A stretch of 64,000 nt of DNA, from contig CP119753.1 of assembly GCA_029319145.1 (NCBI GenBank), forward strand, positions 1,426,001-1,490,000, in the 5' to 3' direction. Under the pieces are notes generated by a model that ran no database searches, was not told where the DNA came from, and saw only the letters and a program-made list of their open reading frames with translations. The DNA is from Microbacter sp. GSS18 (GTDB lineage Bacteria; Actinomycetota; Actinomycetes; Actinomycetales; Microbacteriaceae). A program made the translations under genes and the position numbers. Shown here one piece after another: positions 43,356 through 52,217 of the stretch. Each line of letters begins with the position of its first letter. Within the stretch, counting starts at the first letter, position 1.

Positions 43356-44135
43356 TCAGCCCGCGCGCACCAGCTTGACGCTCAGCGAGTCGACGAGCAC
43401 CGCGACGCGGTCGTCGGCGGACCACCGCCGGGCGAGGCGCGCCAGGACGGCGTCGAGCTCGTCCTTGTCGAGACCCTCCATCAGACGCAGGCGCACGACG
43501 AGCTCCGGGCCCCGCAGGCGTGCGGCCGGGTCGCCCGGCTCCACCGACAGGTCCAGCACCGCCAGCTCGCCGCCGATGCTCTCCTGCAGCCCCGAGTAGA
43601 CCGCGGGCGACACGAAGCTCGGCTCCCAGGCCTCGCCGCGGGCGATCGCCCACACCGCCGGGCGCCGGATGACGAACTCCGTCTCGCTGCCGGGATCGAG
43701 GACGATCAGGTCGGTGTCGTCGGATGCTGCGGCGACCGCCGTGCGCACGCCGTCGGCGGGGATCGGCCGGGCCTGCGGATCCCAGACGGCCATCGCCTCG
43801 ACCGAGCTGAAGACCGGCAGCACCTTGCGGCCGTCGGGCGCGGCGACGGTCACGATCGACAGCTCCTGCGTCTTGTCGACGGCCAGCCCCGTGGGGCCGA
43901 CGCCCTCGTCGCCCTTCTCGGCGACGAGCGGGATCAGCAGGCGCGCGGTGCGATAGGCCTCGACGACCGCCTCCTGGCCGCCCTCGCCCGCGCGGAACGC
44001 GGTCAGCGCCGCCAGCAGCGCCGGGTCGGCCGACCCGTCGTCACCGGAGTGCGGGTTGGCGCGGAAGCTCCGCCCCTCCCACGGCACACCGGCCGAGTCG
44101 GCCGAGTGGTCGCAGCCGTCAGTATCCGGCGACAT
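43356..44135 (-). CDS. SseB-family protein
   Basis: The 259-residue protein contains an SseB N-terminal domain (residues 55-140: [15 protein letters not shown] through [14 protein letters not shown]) and a C-terminal domain. SseB-family proteins are conserved but of uncertain function; some serve as sulfurtransferase enhancers. Its start overlaps the hisA end by 17 bases, so it belongs to the his operon transcript. Confidence 0.85.
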   Translation of the reverse strand: MSPDTDGCDHSADSAGVPWEGRSFRANPHSGDDGSADPALLAALTAFRAGEGGQEAVVEAYRTARLLIPLVAEKGDEGVGPTGLAVDKTQELSIVTVAAPDGRKVLPVFSSVEAMAVWDPQARPIPADGVRTAVAAASDDTDLIVLDPGSETEFVIRRPAVWAIARGEAWEPSFVSPAVYSGLQESIGGELAVLDLSVEPGDPAARLRGPELVVRLRLMEGLDKDELDAVLARLARRWSADDRVAVLVDSLSVKLVRAG

Positions 44136-44865
44136 CCAGGGCCTCGGCGAGCGTGAACTTGCCCGCGTACAGCGCCTTCCCCATGATGGCGCCCTCGACG
44201 CCGAGCGGGACGAGGTCGCGCAGAGCCGCGACGTCGTCGAGGCTCGAGATGCCGCCGGAGGCGACGACGGGCTTCGGCGTGCGCGACGTGATCTCGCGCA
44301 GCAGGTCGAGGTTGGGGCCGCGCAGCGTGCCGTCCTTGGTCACGTCGGTGACGACGTAGCGGCTGCAGCCGGCGGCCTCGAGGCGGCCGAGCACGGTCCA
44401 CAGGTCGCCGCCTTCGCGCGTCCAGCCGCGCGCGGCGAGCGTCGTGCCGCGCACGTCGAGGCCGACGGCGATGACGTCGCCGTAGCGTCCGATGACATCC
44501 GCCGCCCATTCGGGGTTCTCCAGCGCCGCGGTGCCGAGGTTGATGCGGGCGGCGCCGGACTCGAGCGCCGCCTCGAGGGTGGCATCGTCGCGGATGCCGC
44601 CCGACAGCTCGACCTGGACGCCCTTGACCTGCTTGATGACCTTGCGCATCAGGGATGCGTTGCTGCCGCGACCGAACGCGGCGTCGAGGTCGACCAGGTG
44701 GATCCAGTCCGCGCCCTGACGGGCGAACTCCAGGGCGGCATCGACCGGGTCACCGTAGTTGGTCTCGGTGCCGGCGGCCCCCTGGGTGAGACGGACGGCC
44801 TTGCCGTCGGCGACATCGACCGCCGGAAGCAGGGTCAGCATGGGCGTTGACGCGAAATCGTTCAT
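44119..44865 (-). CDS. hisA: Phosphoribosyl isomerase (HisA/PriA)
   Basis: The 248-residue TIM barrel has [15 protein letters not shown] at strand 1 with the catalytic Asp, the GGIRDD phosphate loop, the second catalytic Asp in [14 protein letters not shown] and [11 protein letters not shown]. It isomerises ProFAR in histidine synthesis. In actinobacteria this protein often also does the TrpF reaction (PriA); no trpF lies nearby, so dual function is plausible but not shown. It follows hisH with a 54-base gap. Confidence 0.95.
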   Translation of the reverse strand: MNDFASTPMLTLLPAVDVADGKAVRLTQGAAGTETNYGDPVDAALEFARQGADWIHLVDLDAAFGRGSNASLMRKVIKQVKGVQVELSGGIRDDATLEAALESGAARINLGTAALENPEWAADVIGRYGDVIAVGLDVRGTTLAARGWTREGGDLWTVLGRLEAAGCSRYVVTDVTKDGTLRGPNLDLLREITSRTPKPVVASGGISSLDDVAALRDLVPLGVEGAIMGKALYAGKFTLAEALDVAGY

Positions 44866-44919
44866 GGCTCCTCGTGCAGGAAGATCGCGGGCTCGGGCGG
44901 CTCCGCGGTGGGCACGAAC

Positions 44920-45570
44920 TCAGAGGGTAGCCCCGCCGAGCCCGTCGATCCAATTGGCCAGCAGGCGGATGCCCGCCTCCCCCGATTTCTCGGGGTGGAA
45001 CTGCGTCGCGCTGAGGGGGCCGTTCTCGACGGCGGCGAGGAACGGCGCACCGTACGTGCACCACGTGAGGACCGGCTCGGCGAACGGGCGGATGACATCC
45101 AGCGACCAGTGCTGGGCGCCGTACGAGTGGACGAAGTAGAAGCGCTCGTCCTCGATGCCGGCGAACAGCCGGGATCCTGCTCCGGCGTCGACGGTGTTCC
45201 AGCCCATGTGCGGCAGGACCGGCGCGTCCAGTTCGGTGACGGCACCGGGCCACTCCCCGAGCCCCTCGGTGTCGACGCCGCGCTCGACGCCGTGCTCGAA
45301 CAGGATCTGCATGCCGACGCAGATGCCGAGCACCGGGCGACCGCCGGCGAGGCGGCGATCGATCAGCTCGTGGCCCCGGCTGGCCTGGAGCGCCTCCATG
45401 ACGGCCCGGAACGCCCCGACCCCCGGGACGACGAGGCCGTCGGCGTTCATGACGAGGTCGCGATCGCGGGTCAGGCGCGCGTCGGCGCCCGCAGCGGCGA
45501 GGGCCTTGACGGCCGAGTGCACATTGCCGCTGCCGTAGTCGAGGACGGCGACGACGGGCTTCGAGCTCAC
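44920..45570 (-). CDS. hisH: Imidazole glycerol phosphate synthase, glutaminase subunit
   Basis: The 216-residue class-I glutamine amidotransferase has Cys84 in GICVGMQ, and His192 and Glu194 in FHPEKSGE. It supplies ammonia to HisF, which is not in the window. The GTG at 45570 overlaps the hisB stop by four bases. Confidence 0.96.
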   Translation of the reverse strand: MSSKPVVAVLDYGSGNVHSAVKALAAAGADARLTRDRDLVMNADGLVVPGVGAFRAVMEALQASRGHELIDRRLAGGRPVLGICVGMQILFEHGVERGVDTEGLGEWPGAVTELDAPVLPHMGWNTVDAGAGSRLFAGIEDERFYFVHSYGAQHWSLDVIRPFAEPVLTWCTYGAPFLAAVENGPLSATQFHPEKSGEAGIRLLANWIDGLGGATL

Positions 45571-46175
45571 AGAGCGCCCTTCGTGCTGGGGATGCCCTCG
45601 ACGAGGGGATCGAGCGCCTTCGCCTGACGGAACGCGCGCGCGAACGCCTTGTACTCGGCCTCGGCGATGTGGTGGGGATCGCGGCCCGACAGCACGCGCA
45701 CGTGCACCGTCAGAGCGGCGTTGAACGAGATCGCCTCGAACGTGTGACGCACCAGGCTGCCCGTGAAGTGCCCGCCGATGAGGTGGTGCTCGAACCCGGC
45801 GGGCTCGCCTTCGTGCACGAGGTACGGGCGTCCGCTGATGTCCACGACGGCCTGGGCGAGCGCCTCGTCGAGGGGCACGAGGGCGTCTCCGTAGCGCGAG
45901 ATCCCGGCCTTGTCGCCGAGCGCCTGCCGGATCGCCTGCCCCAGCACGATCGAGATGTCCTCGACGGTGTGGTGCGCGTCGATGTCGGTGTCGCCCGAGG
46001 CGCGCACGGTCAGATCGGTGAGCGAGTGCTTCGCGAACGCCGTCAGCATGTGGTCGAAGAACGGCACCGTGGTGTCGATGCGGCTGCGACCCGTGCCGTC
46101 GAGGTCGAGCTCGAGCTCGACCGTGGACTCGCTCGTCGCACGCCGGATGGAGGCGGTGCGTGACCCTGCGCTCAT
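45567..46175 (-). CDS. hisB: Imidazoleglycerol-phosphate dehydratase
   Basis: The 202-residue monofunctional IGPD has two metal-binding His motifs: DAHHTVEDI near residue 75 and [12 protein letters not shown] near 172, plus FFDHML at the N-terminus. It catalyses dehydration of IGP to imidazole acetol phosphate. It overlaps hisC and hisH by four bases each. Confidence 0.97.
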   Translation of the reverse strand: MSAGSRTASIRRATSESTVELELDLDGTGRSRIDTTVPFFDHMLTAFAKHSLTDLTVRASGDTDIDAHHTVEDISIVLGQAIRQALGDKAGISRYGDALVPLDEALAQAVVDISGRPYLVHEGEPAGFEHHLIGGHFTGSLVRHTFEAISFNAALTVHVRVLSGRDPHHIAEAEYKAFARAFRQAKALDPLVEGIPSTKGAL

Positions 46176-47257
46176 GAGCCCGAGTCTATCGAGGCGAGCG
46201 CGTCGAGGAACGCCGTGGTCTCCTCCTCGGTGCCCGCCGAGACGCGAAGGTGGTGCGGGATGCCGACGTCGCGGATGAGCACGCCGCGCTCGTACAGGCG
46301 CTCCCACACGCGCGCCGGGTCGTCGACGTCGCCGAACAGCACGAAGTTCGCCCACGACTCGTACGGCGCGTAGCCGAGCGCCTCGAGCGTCGCGGAGATC
46401 CGATCGCGCTGCTCGACGATCTCGTCCACCATCGCCAGCATCCTGTCGGCGTGCCCGAGGGCGGCGGTCGCGGCGGCCTGCGTGAGGGCGCTCAGGTGAT
46501 AGGGCAGGCGCACCAGACGCAGCGCGTCGATGAGCGCAGGGTCGGCAGCGAGGTAGCCCACGCGCGCACCGGCGAAGGCGAATGCCTTGCTCATGGTGCG
46601 CGACACCACCAGACGCTCGCGCCCGGGGAGGAGTGTCAGCGCGGACGGGACGTCGTGCGGCGCGAATTCGTGGTACGCCTCGTCGACGATGACGATGCCG
46701 TCCGTGGCCTCGTAGACGGCCTCGATGACGTCCAGTCCCATGGGGGTGCCCGTGGGGTTGTTCGGCGAGCACAGGAAGACGACGTCGGGCCGTGCCTCGT
46801 CGACCTGCTCGGCGGCGCTCGCGGCGCTCACCGAGAAGTCGGGCGCACGGTGGCCCTCGCGCCACTCCGCGCCGGTCCCCCGCGTGAGCAGCGGGTACAT
46901 CGAGTACGTCGGCGAGTAGCCGAAAGCCGTGCGCCCGGGGCCGGCGAAGGCCTGCAGGATGTGCTGGAGCACTTCGTTCGACCCATTGGCCGCCCAGATC
47001 TGATCGGCCGTGAGGCCATGGCCGAGGTACCCGGCGAATGCCTCGCGAAGGGCCGTGAACTCGCGGTCCGGATACCGGTTCACCTCACGCAGCGCCAGCG
47101 CGATCGCGTCGAGGATGTCGTCGGCGACCTCTTCGGGGACCGGATGGGTGTTCTCGTTGACGTTGAGTGCGACGGGAAGGGGCGCCTGGGGTGCCCCGTA
47201 GGGCCTGCGTCCCCGCAGATCATCGCGAAGGGGAAGATCGTCGAGTCGAACGGTCAT
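46172..47257 (-). CDS. hisC: Histidinol-phosphate aminotransferase
   Basis: The 361-residue class-I/II PLP aminotransferase has NENTHP near the N-terminus, [14 protein letters not shown] near residue 165, VDEAYHEF, and the PLP lysine in [12 protein letters not shown] near 220. The ATG at 47257 is chosen; a GTG one codon earlier is equally possible. It is the first gene of hisCBH-priA-sseB here; hisD is not adjacent. Confidence 0.96.
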   Translation of the reverse strand: MTVRLDDLPLRDDLRGRRPYGAPQAPLPVALNVNENTHPVPEEVADDILDAIALALREVNRYPDREFTALREAFAGYLGHGLTADQIWAANGSNEVLQHILQAFAGPGRTAFGYSPTYSMYPLLTRGTGAEWREGHRAPDFSVSAASAAEQVDEARPDVVFLCSPNNPTGTPMGLDVIEAVYEATDGIVIVDEAYHEFAPHDVPSALTLLPGRERLVVSRTMSKAFAFAGARVGYLAADPALIDALRLVRLPYHLSALTQAAATAALGHADRMLAMVDEIVEQRDRISATLEALGYAPYESWANFVLFGDVDDPARVWERLYERGVLIRDVGIPHHLRVSAGTEEETTAFLDALASIDSGS

Positions 47258-47314
47258 CACGTCATCGTACGACCGAAGCGGCTCGGCGGACCGCCACGTG
47301 ACGACGAAGCCCGG

Positions 47315-47701
47315 TCAGCGGTCGGAGGAGTACTCGCCCGGGATCGCGAGGCTCTGGCCGGCCCGCAGCACGGCGCCGTCGAGGGCGTTGAGACGCGTGA
47401 TGGCGTCGACGACATCGCGGGGATCCGCCGCCGGCGCGATCTCCTGCGCGATCGACCACAGCGAGTCGCCCGGGTCGACCGTGACGGTCTGGAAGCTGCC
47501 CGCGGGAGCCCCGGCGTCGCGATTGGCGATCGCAGCGCCGCCGCCGATCACGGCGAGCGAGAGCGCCACGACGGCCGGGAGGGCGGCGACGGCGGCCAGC
47601 ACACGGCGCCCGCGCGCCGTCAGCCGCAGCCGCGTGCGCGGCGATGCGCCGAAGGACGTCGAACGGGGTGCGACGGATGGGCTGAAGCTGATCGCGGTCA
47701 T
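47315..47701 (-). CDS. Small LysM membrane protein next to lexA
   Basis: The 128-residue protein has a polar N-terminus, one membrane segment (about residues 45-68, rich in A/V/L) and an extracellular LysM domain ([16 protein letters not shown] to [11 protein letters not shown]). This matches the layout of YneA of Bacillus and the N-terminal part of mycobacterial Rv2719c, both encoded divergently from lexA and induced by DNA damage to delay division. The same role is inferred. The ATG follows AGGAGGAG. An SOS-like palindrome covers the -10 element of its promoter. Confidence 0.85.
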   Translation of the reverse strand: MTAISFSPSVAPRSTSFGASPRTRLRLTARGRRVLAAVAALPAVVALSLAVIGGGAAIANRDAGAPAGSFQTVTVDPGDSLWSIAQEIAPAADPRDVVDAITRLNALDGAVLRAGQSLAIPGEYSSDR

Positions 47702-47727
47702 TTCTCCTCCTGTGCAGGTGGGGAAGA

Positions 47728-47767
47728 GTTCGCATCCGCCGATCGGCCGGGAGCGGCGGATGCGAAC
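47728..47767 (-). promoter_or_regulatory. 14-bp hairpin in the 5' leader of the LysM gene
   Basis: The inverted repeat gttcgcatccgccg / cggcggatgcgaac with a 12-base loop lies in the presumed leader, 18 bases upstream of the ribosome binding site. It could stabilise the mRNA or slow translation. Confidence 0.6.
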
Positions 47768-47775
47768 CTCTCTTC

Positions 47776-47806
47776 CGAAGTTATCTTCGACATTCATGGG
47801 TGTCAA
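47776..47806 (-). promoter_or_regulatory. LysM-gene promoter with SOS-like palindrome
   Basis: On the minus strand TTGACA (plus-strand 47801-47806) and TAACTT (47778-47783) are 17 bases apart. The perfect palindrome CGAAG-N4-CTTCG (47776-47789) covers the -10. It resembles the gram-positive LexA site CGAAC-N4-GTTCG with symmetric changes. Binding by LexA is inferred from position and neighbouring genes. Confidence 0.6.
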
Positions 47807-47960
47807 GCGGTCGCCCCGATCCATTTCTCTCGAAGCGACACGCGGAGGACGATGCCCTGCGAGACCCCGGGAACCGGATACGGTTTCGATAGCGACAGCC
47901 CACCACGGGCCTCCGACATTCGAAGACCGCTGCCGAGGACGGCGCGAGACAGGAGCCGAC

Positions 47961-48656
47961 ATGAGCGAGGCGAGCGGACGCGACAAGCCCACCGTCGAGA
48001 AGCCGCAGACGCGGCGACGCAAGAGCTTGAGCGACAAGCAGCTGGCGATCCTCGAGGTCATCCAGCGCTCGATCGCCCATCACGGCTACCCGCCGAGCAT
48101 GCGCGAGATCGGCGACGCCGTCGGACTCAAGTCCCTCTCGAGCGTGACGCATCAGCTGAACCAGCTCGAGCTGAGCGGCTACCTGCGGCGAGACCCCGGC
48201 AAGACGCGCGCGATGGAGGTCCTGATCGATCTGCCCGGCGCGGCTGCCGAGAATCCCGCCGACACCGCTCCCGCCCTCGGCGACGCCGCGCTCGTCCCAC
48301 TGGTCGGCCGCATCGCGGCGGGCGTTCCGATCACCGCCGACCAGCAGGTCGAGGAGATCTTCCCGCTCCCCCGCCAGCTGGTGGGCAAGGGCGAGCTGTT
48401 CATGCTCAAGGTCTCGGGCGAGTCCATGATCGACGCGGCCATCTGCGACGGCGACTGGGTCGTCGTGAGGTCGCAGCCGACCGCCGAGAACGGCGACATC
48501 GTCGCCGCGATGCTCGAGGGCGAGGCCACGGTCAAGACGTTCCGTCAGCGCGACGGCCACACGTGGCTGCTGCCGCGCAACTCCGCCTTCGAGCCCATCC
48601 TCGGCGACGAGGCCGTCGTGCTGGGCAAGGTCGTCGCCCTCCTTCGCGCCGTCTGA
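47961..48656 (+). CDS. lexA: LexA repressor
   Basis: The 231-residue SOS repressor has an N-terminal winged helix ([37 protein letters not shown]) and a C-terminal S24 latent protease domain. The self-cleavage Ala-Gly lies in RIAAGVP, with catalytic Ser in SGESMID and Lys in ATVKTF. RecA filaments (gene at 61-62 kb) trigger cleavage. The ATG follows AGGAG. It diverges from the LysM gene across about 260 bases. Confidence 0.97.
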   Translation: MSEASGRDKPTVEKPQTRRRKSLSDKQLAILEVIQRSIAHHGYPPSMREIGDAVGLKSLSSVTHQLNQLELSGYLRRDPGKTRAMEVLIDLPGAAAENPADTAPALGDAALVPLVGRIAAGVPITADQQVEEIFPLPRQLVGKGELFMLKVSGESMIDAAICDGDWVVVRSQPTAENGDIVAAMLEGEATVKTFRQRDGHTWLLPRNSAFEPILGDEAVVLGKVVALLRAV

Positions 48657-48742
48657 CACGCGATCCCGCCTTCGGGACGTTGGGCCCGCGGGCTGCGCGC
48701 CGCCGCCGCTAGTCTGACCTCAACGATCGGAAGGGGAGACCG

Positions 48743-50134
48743 ATGGCGTCCGAGGTCGACGAGCTGCGCGCCGAACTGGAGGCGCTGCGCGCCGAGAATG
48801 CCCGGCTGCGGGACAGCACCCCACCGCCGGAGCCGGCGCCGGCCGCACCGGCCGCCCGACACCGCGGCTGGTGGCGCGCGATGCTGTCGGCGATCTGCAT
48901 CGTGCTCGTCGGCATCCTCGTCCCCGTCTCGATCGTGGGCACGTGGGCGCGCGCACAGCTGGTGAGCGAGGACGCGTTCGTCGCGACCTTCGCGCCGCTG
49001 GCCGAAGACCCCGATGTCCAGGCGCTCGTGATCGATCAGTCCACGACGGCCATCAACGCCTCACTGGACATCCAAGGCGTCACGAACGACCTGTTCGACG
49101 GCCTCGAGAGCCTCGACCTGCCGCCGGCGGCCGTCACGGCCCTCGACCTGCTGCGCGCACCGGCCGCGGCGGGTGTCGAGAGCCTCATCGATGCCGGCGT
49201 CACCCGCATCGTCGAATCGGACGTGTTCCCCGCCGTGTGGCGGACGGCTCTCGTGGCGAGCCACCGCGCGCTGGTCGCCACCGCGACGGCCGACGACACC
49301 GGCGCCGTCACCATCGACGACACCGGCACGCTCGGCATCCAGCTCGGCCCCATCATCGACGAGCTCAAGACGCGCCTCGTGGATCAGGGCATCGGCATCG
49401 CGAGCATGATCCCGACGATCGACAAGACGATCGTGATCGTGCAGTCCGATGCCCTGCTGCTGGTCGGAGCGGTCTACGGCATCGCCGACACCGTCGGCTG
49501 GTGGCTGCCCTTCGTCGCGCTCGGGCTCATCGCGCTCGGCATCCTCATCGCGCGGCGCCGCGCCACCGCGACGCTCGGGGTGGGGATCGCCCTGACCGCG
49601 GGCTCGGCCACCCTCGCGATCGCGCTCACGGCCGCGGGCGCGGTGCTCGGGCTCAACGCGCCCGCGCTGGGCGTCCCCGCCCGCACGCTCGACGGCATCT
49701 ACTACACCGTCGTCGGAGCGATGCGCGACACCGCCGTGGTGTTCATGTTCCTCGGCATCGTCGTCATCGTCGCCGCGTGGCTCGGCGGCCGCTCGTCGTC
49801 GGCCGCGCGTGTACGGGGACTGTCCGACTCGCTGTCGACGGGGGCGCGCCGGTCGCTGCGCACGCGCGGCATGCACACGGGTCGCTTCGGCGACTGGCTC
49901 TACGCGCAGCGCGTGCTGGTGCGGGTCCTGATCCTCGCCCTCGCGATCGTGCTGCTCTTCGCGCTGCGCCCGCTCTCCATCGGCGACATCGTGCTGACGG
50001 TCGTGCTCGCGCTGATCGTATGGCTCGTCGCCGTCCTGCTTCAGCGGCACCCGGACGACGGGATCGACGACGGCGACGCCGCCGCCCCGGCTCCCGCAGG
50101 CGAGCGGGAGCCTGAGCCGGTCGACGCCGGCTAG
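48743..50134 (+). CDS. Multi-pass membrane protein with N-terminal coiled coil
   Basis: I do not recognise a family. The 463-residue protein starts with a short heptad coiled coil (VDELRAELEALRAENARLR), then a membrane segment (about residues 47-65), a 180-residue extracytoplasmic part rich in D/T/I, three or four membrane segments between 240 and 355, and two near 385-430. The acidic Pro/Ala tail is cytoplasmic by prediction. Adjacent genes give no hint of function. Confidence 0.75.
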   Translation: MASEVDELRAELEALRAENARLRDSTPPPEPAPAAPAARHRGWWRAMLSAICIVLVGILVPVSIVGTWARAQLVSEDAFVATFAPLAEDPDVQALVIDQSTTAINASLDIQGVTNDLFDGLESLDLPPAAVTALDLLRAPAAAGVESLIDAGVTRIVESDVFPAVWRTALVASHRALVATATADDTGAVTIDDTGTLGIQLGPIIDELKTRLVDQGIGIASMIPTIDKTIVIVQSDALLLVGAVYGIADTVGWWLPFVALGLIALGILIARRRATATLGVGIALTAGSATLAIALTAAGAVLGLNAPALGVPARTLDGIYYTVVGAMRDTAVVFMFLGIVVIVAAWLGGRSSSAARVRGLSDSLSTGARRSLRTRGMHTGRFGDWLYAQRVLVRVLILALAIVLLFALRPLSIGDIVLTVVLALIVWLVAVLLQRHPDDGIDDGDAAAPAPAGEREPEPVDAG

Positions 50135-50168
50135 GCCGCGACGCGCGCGGCCAGCACCGAGCCACGCC

Positions 50169-50195
50169 CCGCGGCACGTCGAGCACGTGCCGCGG
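50169..50195 (+). terminator. Hairpin downstream of the membrane protein gene
   Basis: An 11-bp perfect stem (ccgcggcacgt and its complement) with a 5-base loop lies 35 bases after the stop codon. It has no T-run; termination is inferred from position. Confidence 0.5.
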
Positions 50196-50300
50196 CCGTT
50201 GAACGCCACAGGGCGGGTGCCGGGCGCGTCGACGCGCATGATGCCGCGTCGCACGCGTCCCTCGTCAGCCCGGGCCCGCGTCGGGGCGTAGCGTGGAGGC

Positions 50301-52211
50301 ATGTCTCAGGTGCTGCCGTACGGATCCTGGCCGTCACCCCTGTCCGCCGCCGACGTGGCCGTCGCGTCGGGCCGGATCGAGGGGGCCCGCTTCGTCGGGG
50401 ACGACGTGTGGTGGGGCGAGACGGTTCCCGCCGAGGGCGGGCGCACGGCGGTGCGTCGGAATTCGGCATCCGGCGACGTCGAGGACGTCCTCCCCTCACC
50501 GTGGAACGCGCGTTCCCGCGTCCACGAGTACGGCGGCGGCGCCTGGACCGCCACGACCGAGGGCACCTTGGTCTTCGTCGAGAAGACCGACCAGCGTGTA
50601 TGGGCTCTCGAGCCCGGCGGCGAGCCCCGCGCCCTCACCCCGGACGACGACGACGCCCGCTACGGCGGGCTCGTCCCCCGGGACGGCGCGGTGCTGGCCG
50701 TGCGCGAGCGGCACGGCGGCGCGGGCGTCCCGGCGCGCGACATCGTCAGCATCCCGCTCGACGGCACGGGGCCCGAGCACGTGGTCTCGGACAGCGACTT
50801 CCTCGCTCAGCCGGCACTGTCGCCGTCGGGACATCACATCGCGTGGATCGCGTGGGACCACCCGGCGATGCCGTGGGATCGCACCGAGCTGCGCGTGGGC
50901 CGCCTCGCCGACGGCGCCGTCACACAGTGGACGACGGTCGCGGGCGGCTCCACGGCGCCGCTGCAGCCCGAGTGGACCAGCGACGACGAACTCGTGTACG
51001 CCGACGACCCGACCGGCCGGTGGAACCTGTGGCGCGTGCGCCTGTCGGCGGGCCTCGACCGGCATCCTGTCGCGGCTGACGACGCCGACACGGGCGGGCC
51101 GCTGTGGGTGCTCGGGCTGCGCTGGTACGGACGCCTCGCCGACGGGCGCATCCTCGCGATCCGCACGAACGGCGACGACCGGCTGGTGGTCATCGACCCC
51201 GCCGACGGCGCCGAGCGCGACCTCGACACACCCCTGACCTCGGGGCTGAACATCGAGGACGTCCGCGGCTCGCGCGCGCTCGTCACCGGCGCCGGGCCCG
51301 ACCGCCCCGGCGGGCTGTGGCTCGTCGACGCCGACGCCGAACCGGCCGCGACCCCGGTGCGCGGGGGCGAGAGCCCGTGGGGTGCGGCGTACATGCCGCG
51401 GCCGCACGCGGTCACCTACGACGGCCCGCGCGGCCCCGTGCACGCGTTCCGGTACCCGCCCACGAGCCCCGACGCGCACGCGCCCGACGGCGACCTGCCC
51501 CCGTACGTCGTCTTCGTCCACGGCGGGCCGACGACGCACGTCGGCGGCGCCGCGAGCGCGAAGATCGCCTACCTCACGAGCCGGGGCATCGGCGTCCTCG
51601 ACGTCAACTACGGCGGCTCGACCGGCTATGGGCGGGAGTACCGAGAGCGTCTGCTCGGCGAGTGGGGAGTGGTCGACGTCGAGGACGTCATCGCCGCGGC
51701 GCGGGGCCTCGCCGAGGCCGGCGACGCCGACCCGGAGCGCATCGCCATCGCCGGCGGCTCCGCGGGCGGCTGGACCGTGCTGTGCTCGCTGGTCGCCTCG
51801 GATGTGTTCGCCGCCGGCGTGAGCCGGTACGGCGTCGCCGATCTGCGCTCGCTCCTCGAGGACACCCACGACTTCGAGTCGCGCTACCTCGACAGCATGG
51901 TCGGGCCGATGCCGGCGTCCGCCCACATCTACATCGAGCGGTCGCCGCTGAATCGCCTCAAGCAGCTGTCCACTCCTCTGCTGATCGAACAGGGGCTCGA
52001 GGATGCCATCGTGCCGCCGTCGCAGTCCGAGCGCGTGCGCGATGCGCTCGCGGCCGCCGGGATCCCGCACGCCTACCTCGCGTTCGAGGGCGAGGGGCAC
52101 GGGTTCCGCCGCGCCGAGACGGTCGTGCGCACACTCGAGGCCGAGCTGTCGTTCTTCGGGCAGATCCTCGGGTTCGAGCCGGCCGAGGTCCCGGCGCTGA
52201 CGCTGGACTGA
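50301..52211 (+). CDS. S9-family prolyl oligopeptidase-like serine peptidase
   Basis: The 636-residue protein has an N-terminal beta-propeller (about residues 1-380) and a C-terminal alpha/beta hydrolase. The triad is Ser487 in GGSAGGW, Asp568 in LEDAIVP and His600 in EGEGHGF. YVVFVHGGPTTHV is the oxyanion region. No signal peptide is seen, so it is probably cytoplasmic and trims short peptides. It is a stand-alone gene convergent with hflX. Confidence 0.93.
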   Translation: MSQVLPYGSWPSPLSAADVAVASGRIEGARFVGDDVWWGETVPAEGGRTAVRRNSASGDVEDVLPSPWNARSRVHEYGGGAWTATTEGTLVFVEKTDQRVWALEPGGEPRALTPDDDDARYGGLVPRDGAVLAVRERHGGAGVPARDIVSIPLDGTGPEHVVSDSDFLAQPALSPSGHHIAWIAWDHPAMPWDRTELRVGRLADGAVTQWTTVAGGSTAPLQPEWTSDDELVYADDPTGRWNLWRVRLSAGLDRHPVAADDADTGGPLWVLGLRWYGRLADGRILAIRTNGDDRLVVIDPADGAERDLDTPLTSGLNIEDVRGSRALVTGAGPDRPGGLWLVDADAEPAATPVRGGESPWGAAYMPRPHAVTYDGPRGPVHAFRYPPTSPDAHAPDGDLPPYVVFVHGGPTTHVGGAASAKIAYLTSRGIGVLDVNYGGSTGYGREYRERLLGEWGVVDVEDVIAAARGLAEAGDADPERIAIAGGSAGGWTVLCSLVASDVFAAGVSRYGVADLRSLLEDTHDFESRYLDSMVGPMPASAHIYIERSPLNRLKQLSTPLLIEQGLEDAIVPPSQSERVRDALAAAGIPHAYLAFEGEGHGFRRAETVVRTLEAELSFFGQILGFEPAEVPALTLD

Positions 52212-52217
52212 GCCGGT

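Noticed and set aside
47870..47900. Second SOS box closer to lexA (gaaccggatacggtttc)
   Set aside because: The half-sites are further apart than the usual four bases and the arms are imperfect.
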